From NCBI GenBank assembly GCA_009925045.1, contig RFQK01000071.1, positions 1-7,470 of the forward strand: a stretch of DNA of 7,470 nt, in the 5' to 3' direction. The position numbers and the translations under genes were made by a program. The stretch's first letter is position 1. Each line of letters starts with the position of its first letter. This DNA is from Methylococcaceae bacterium (GTDB taxonomy: Bacteria; Pseudomonadota; Gammaproteobacteria; Methylococcales; Methylomonadaceae). The notes under the pieces were generated by a model. It saw nothing but the letters and a program-made list of their open reading frames with translations. It did not search any database and was not told the DNA's origin. This document shows, piece after piece, positions 6,815 to 7,470 of this stretch.

Positions 6815-6820
6815 AGGAGT
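6815..6820 (+). promoter_or_regulatory. Strong ribosome binding site of the glycine-zipper lipoprotein gene
   Basis: AGGAGT lies with near-ideal spacing before the ATG at 6826 and fixes that start. It is much stronger than the sites of gmk, hemL or dnaN in this window, consistent with an abundant envelope lipoprotein. In the 75-base gap after rmuC I found no convincing terminator and no full promoter. Confidence 0.75.
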
Positions 6821-6825
6821 AACAT

Positions 6826-7329
6826 ATGAAAGCACAATGGCTCATTCTCACTCTGGTGGCCCTAAGCGGCTGTGCTGCAACGGGTGAAAACTTAAAAGGT
6901 AACGTTTACAGGGCTGGTCAGGTCAATATGGCTCAAGCCGCAAGAACCATAAAAATTACGGCGGTATTGCCGGCTAAAATTGAAATCGATAACTCTGAAC
7001 AGAAAAAACAAGCACAAATTGGTGGCGCTGTTTTAGGCGCGATTGCGGGTGGTTTAGGTGGTGGTTTTGGAGGTATCGGAACTGGCGGTACTATTGCAAC
7101 CACTGCAGCAGGTGGTGCTTTGGGGGCAGCTGCGGGATCTTTAGTGGCGGATAAAGTCCTGGTTGAAGGTGTATCAATTGCCTATATCGAAAACGACAAA
7201 ATTTATACCTCTGCACAAGTGGGCAGAATTTGTGAATTTAAAGTCGGCGAAACCGCATTGATTATTTCTACCGGCCCAAATGAAACCCGTATTCAACCTA
7301 ATGCCACTTGCCCAGAACCGCAAAAATGA
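6826..7329 (+). CDS. SlyB-like glycine-zipper outer membrane lipoprotein
   Basis: The 167 residues start with a lipoprotein signal (WLILTLVALSGC, lipobox LSGC), so Cys16 is the lipidated residue. Residue 17 is Ala, which favours the outer membrane. LKGNVYRAGQV (23-33) resembles the LSGDVYTASEA segment after the signal of SlyB/Pcp lipoproteins. A glycine-zipper region (about 65-108, with GGAVLGAIAGGLGGGFGGIG and AAGGALGAAAGSL) should form a paired membrane-associated hairpin. It is followed by a small beta-rich domain (112-160), as in SlyB. Unlike E. coli SlyB it has two cysteines near the end, Cys136 and Cys162, able to form a disulfide. SlyB proteins guard outer membrane integrity under stress; that role here is inference. 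The stop overlaps the next start as ATGA, so the two proteins are probably made together. Confidence 0.85.
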   Translation: MKAQWLILTLVALSGCAATGENLKGNVYRAGQVNMAQAARTIKITAVLPAKIEIDNSEQKKQAQIGGAVLGAIAGGLGGGFGGIGTGGTIATTAAGGALGAAAGSLVADKVLVEGVSIAYIENDKIYTSAQVGRICEFKVGETALIISTGPNETRIQPNATCPEPQK

Positions 7330-7470
7330 AAAAGCTGATTTTTACTTTTTTAGTATTGTTGAGTTCACAAACGCTTGCAGATCCGAGTCTATCAGATCAA
7401 TTGCATAATTTGGATGCGGCTCAAACTCAGGCTCAGGAAAATGCCAGAGCGCGTGACGCCGCGGCTAAAA
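7326..7470 (+). CDS. Secreted, probably coiled-coil protein (N-terminal part; runs off the window)
   Basis: The first 48 codons read MKKLIFTFLVLLSSQTLADPS and continue with a Gln/Ala/Glu/Arg-rich stretch. The first 18 residues form a standard Sec signal peptide with likely cleavage after TLA, before DPSL. Residues 25-48 (HNLDAAQTQAQENARARDAAAK) are strongly helical and look like the start of a coiled coil. I cannot name the family with confidence; small periplasmic DUF5384-type proteins have a similar layout. The ATG overlaps the stop of the glycine-zipper lipoprotein gene (ATGA) and has no ribosome site of its own, which points to translational coupling and a shared envelope role. Confidence 0.75.
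   Translation, partial: MKKLIFTFLVLLSSQTLADPSLSDQLHNLDAAQTQAQENARARDAAAK

Noticed and set aside
6751..6825. Terminator between rmuC and the glycine-zipper lipoprotein gene
   Set aside because: AGC and GCT around a T-rich stretch at about 6769-6788 give only a three-base stem; not enough for a hairpin terminator.

Overview
This window looks like the replication-origin locus of a Gram-negative gammaproteobacterium of moderate GC content. The evidence is the dnaA-dnaN-recF order, E. coli-like DnaN, DnaA, Gmk, HemL and RmuC proteins, and two outer-membrane-type lipoproteins. A methanotroph-like (Methylococcales) lineage is possible, but that is only an impression from the protein sequences.

Left half, minus strand (1-2777): dnaA, dnaN and the first 53 codons of recF run leftward as a replication gene cluster. 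The 254-base gap between dnaA and dnaN (1275-1528) has no gene but is dense with origin signals. It holds an AT-rich unwinding region with an E. coli 13-mer-like element, three perfect DnaA boxes (TTATCCACA), weaker boxes, an exact IHF consensus and a perfect 10-bp inverted repeat. The order and spacing of unwinding region, R1-type box, IHF site and R5-type box closely follow E. coli oriC, but there is not one GATC site.

The most striking anomaly is dnaA itself. As written it is split into two reading frames. About 32 codons of the AAA+ lid region, between the conserved LETR and LEGAL segments, are missing, apparently an out-of-frame loss of about 92 bases. DnaA is normally essential, so either the sequence/assembly has an error here or this copy is a genuine pseudogene.

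Right half, plus strand (2885-7470): divergent from dnaA lies gmk (guanylate kinase), then a small four-cysteine lipoprotein of unknown function and a Rho-independent terminator. Next come hemL (glutamate-1-semialdehyde aminomutase, tetrapyrrole synthesis) and rmuC (membrane-anchored coiled-coil nuclease-like protein), probably cotranscribed. Last are a SlyB-like glycine-zipper lipoprotein and the start of a secreted, probably coiled-coil protein that overlaps it by an ATGA junction. gmk sits where many bacteria carry rpmH-rnpA, so the usual gene order upstream of dnaA has been rearranged. The dnaA/gmk gap carries plausible divergent promoters. No tRNA, rRNA, IS element or CRISPR array was seen.
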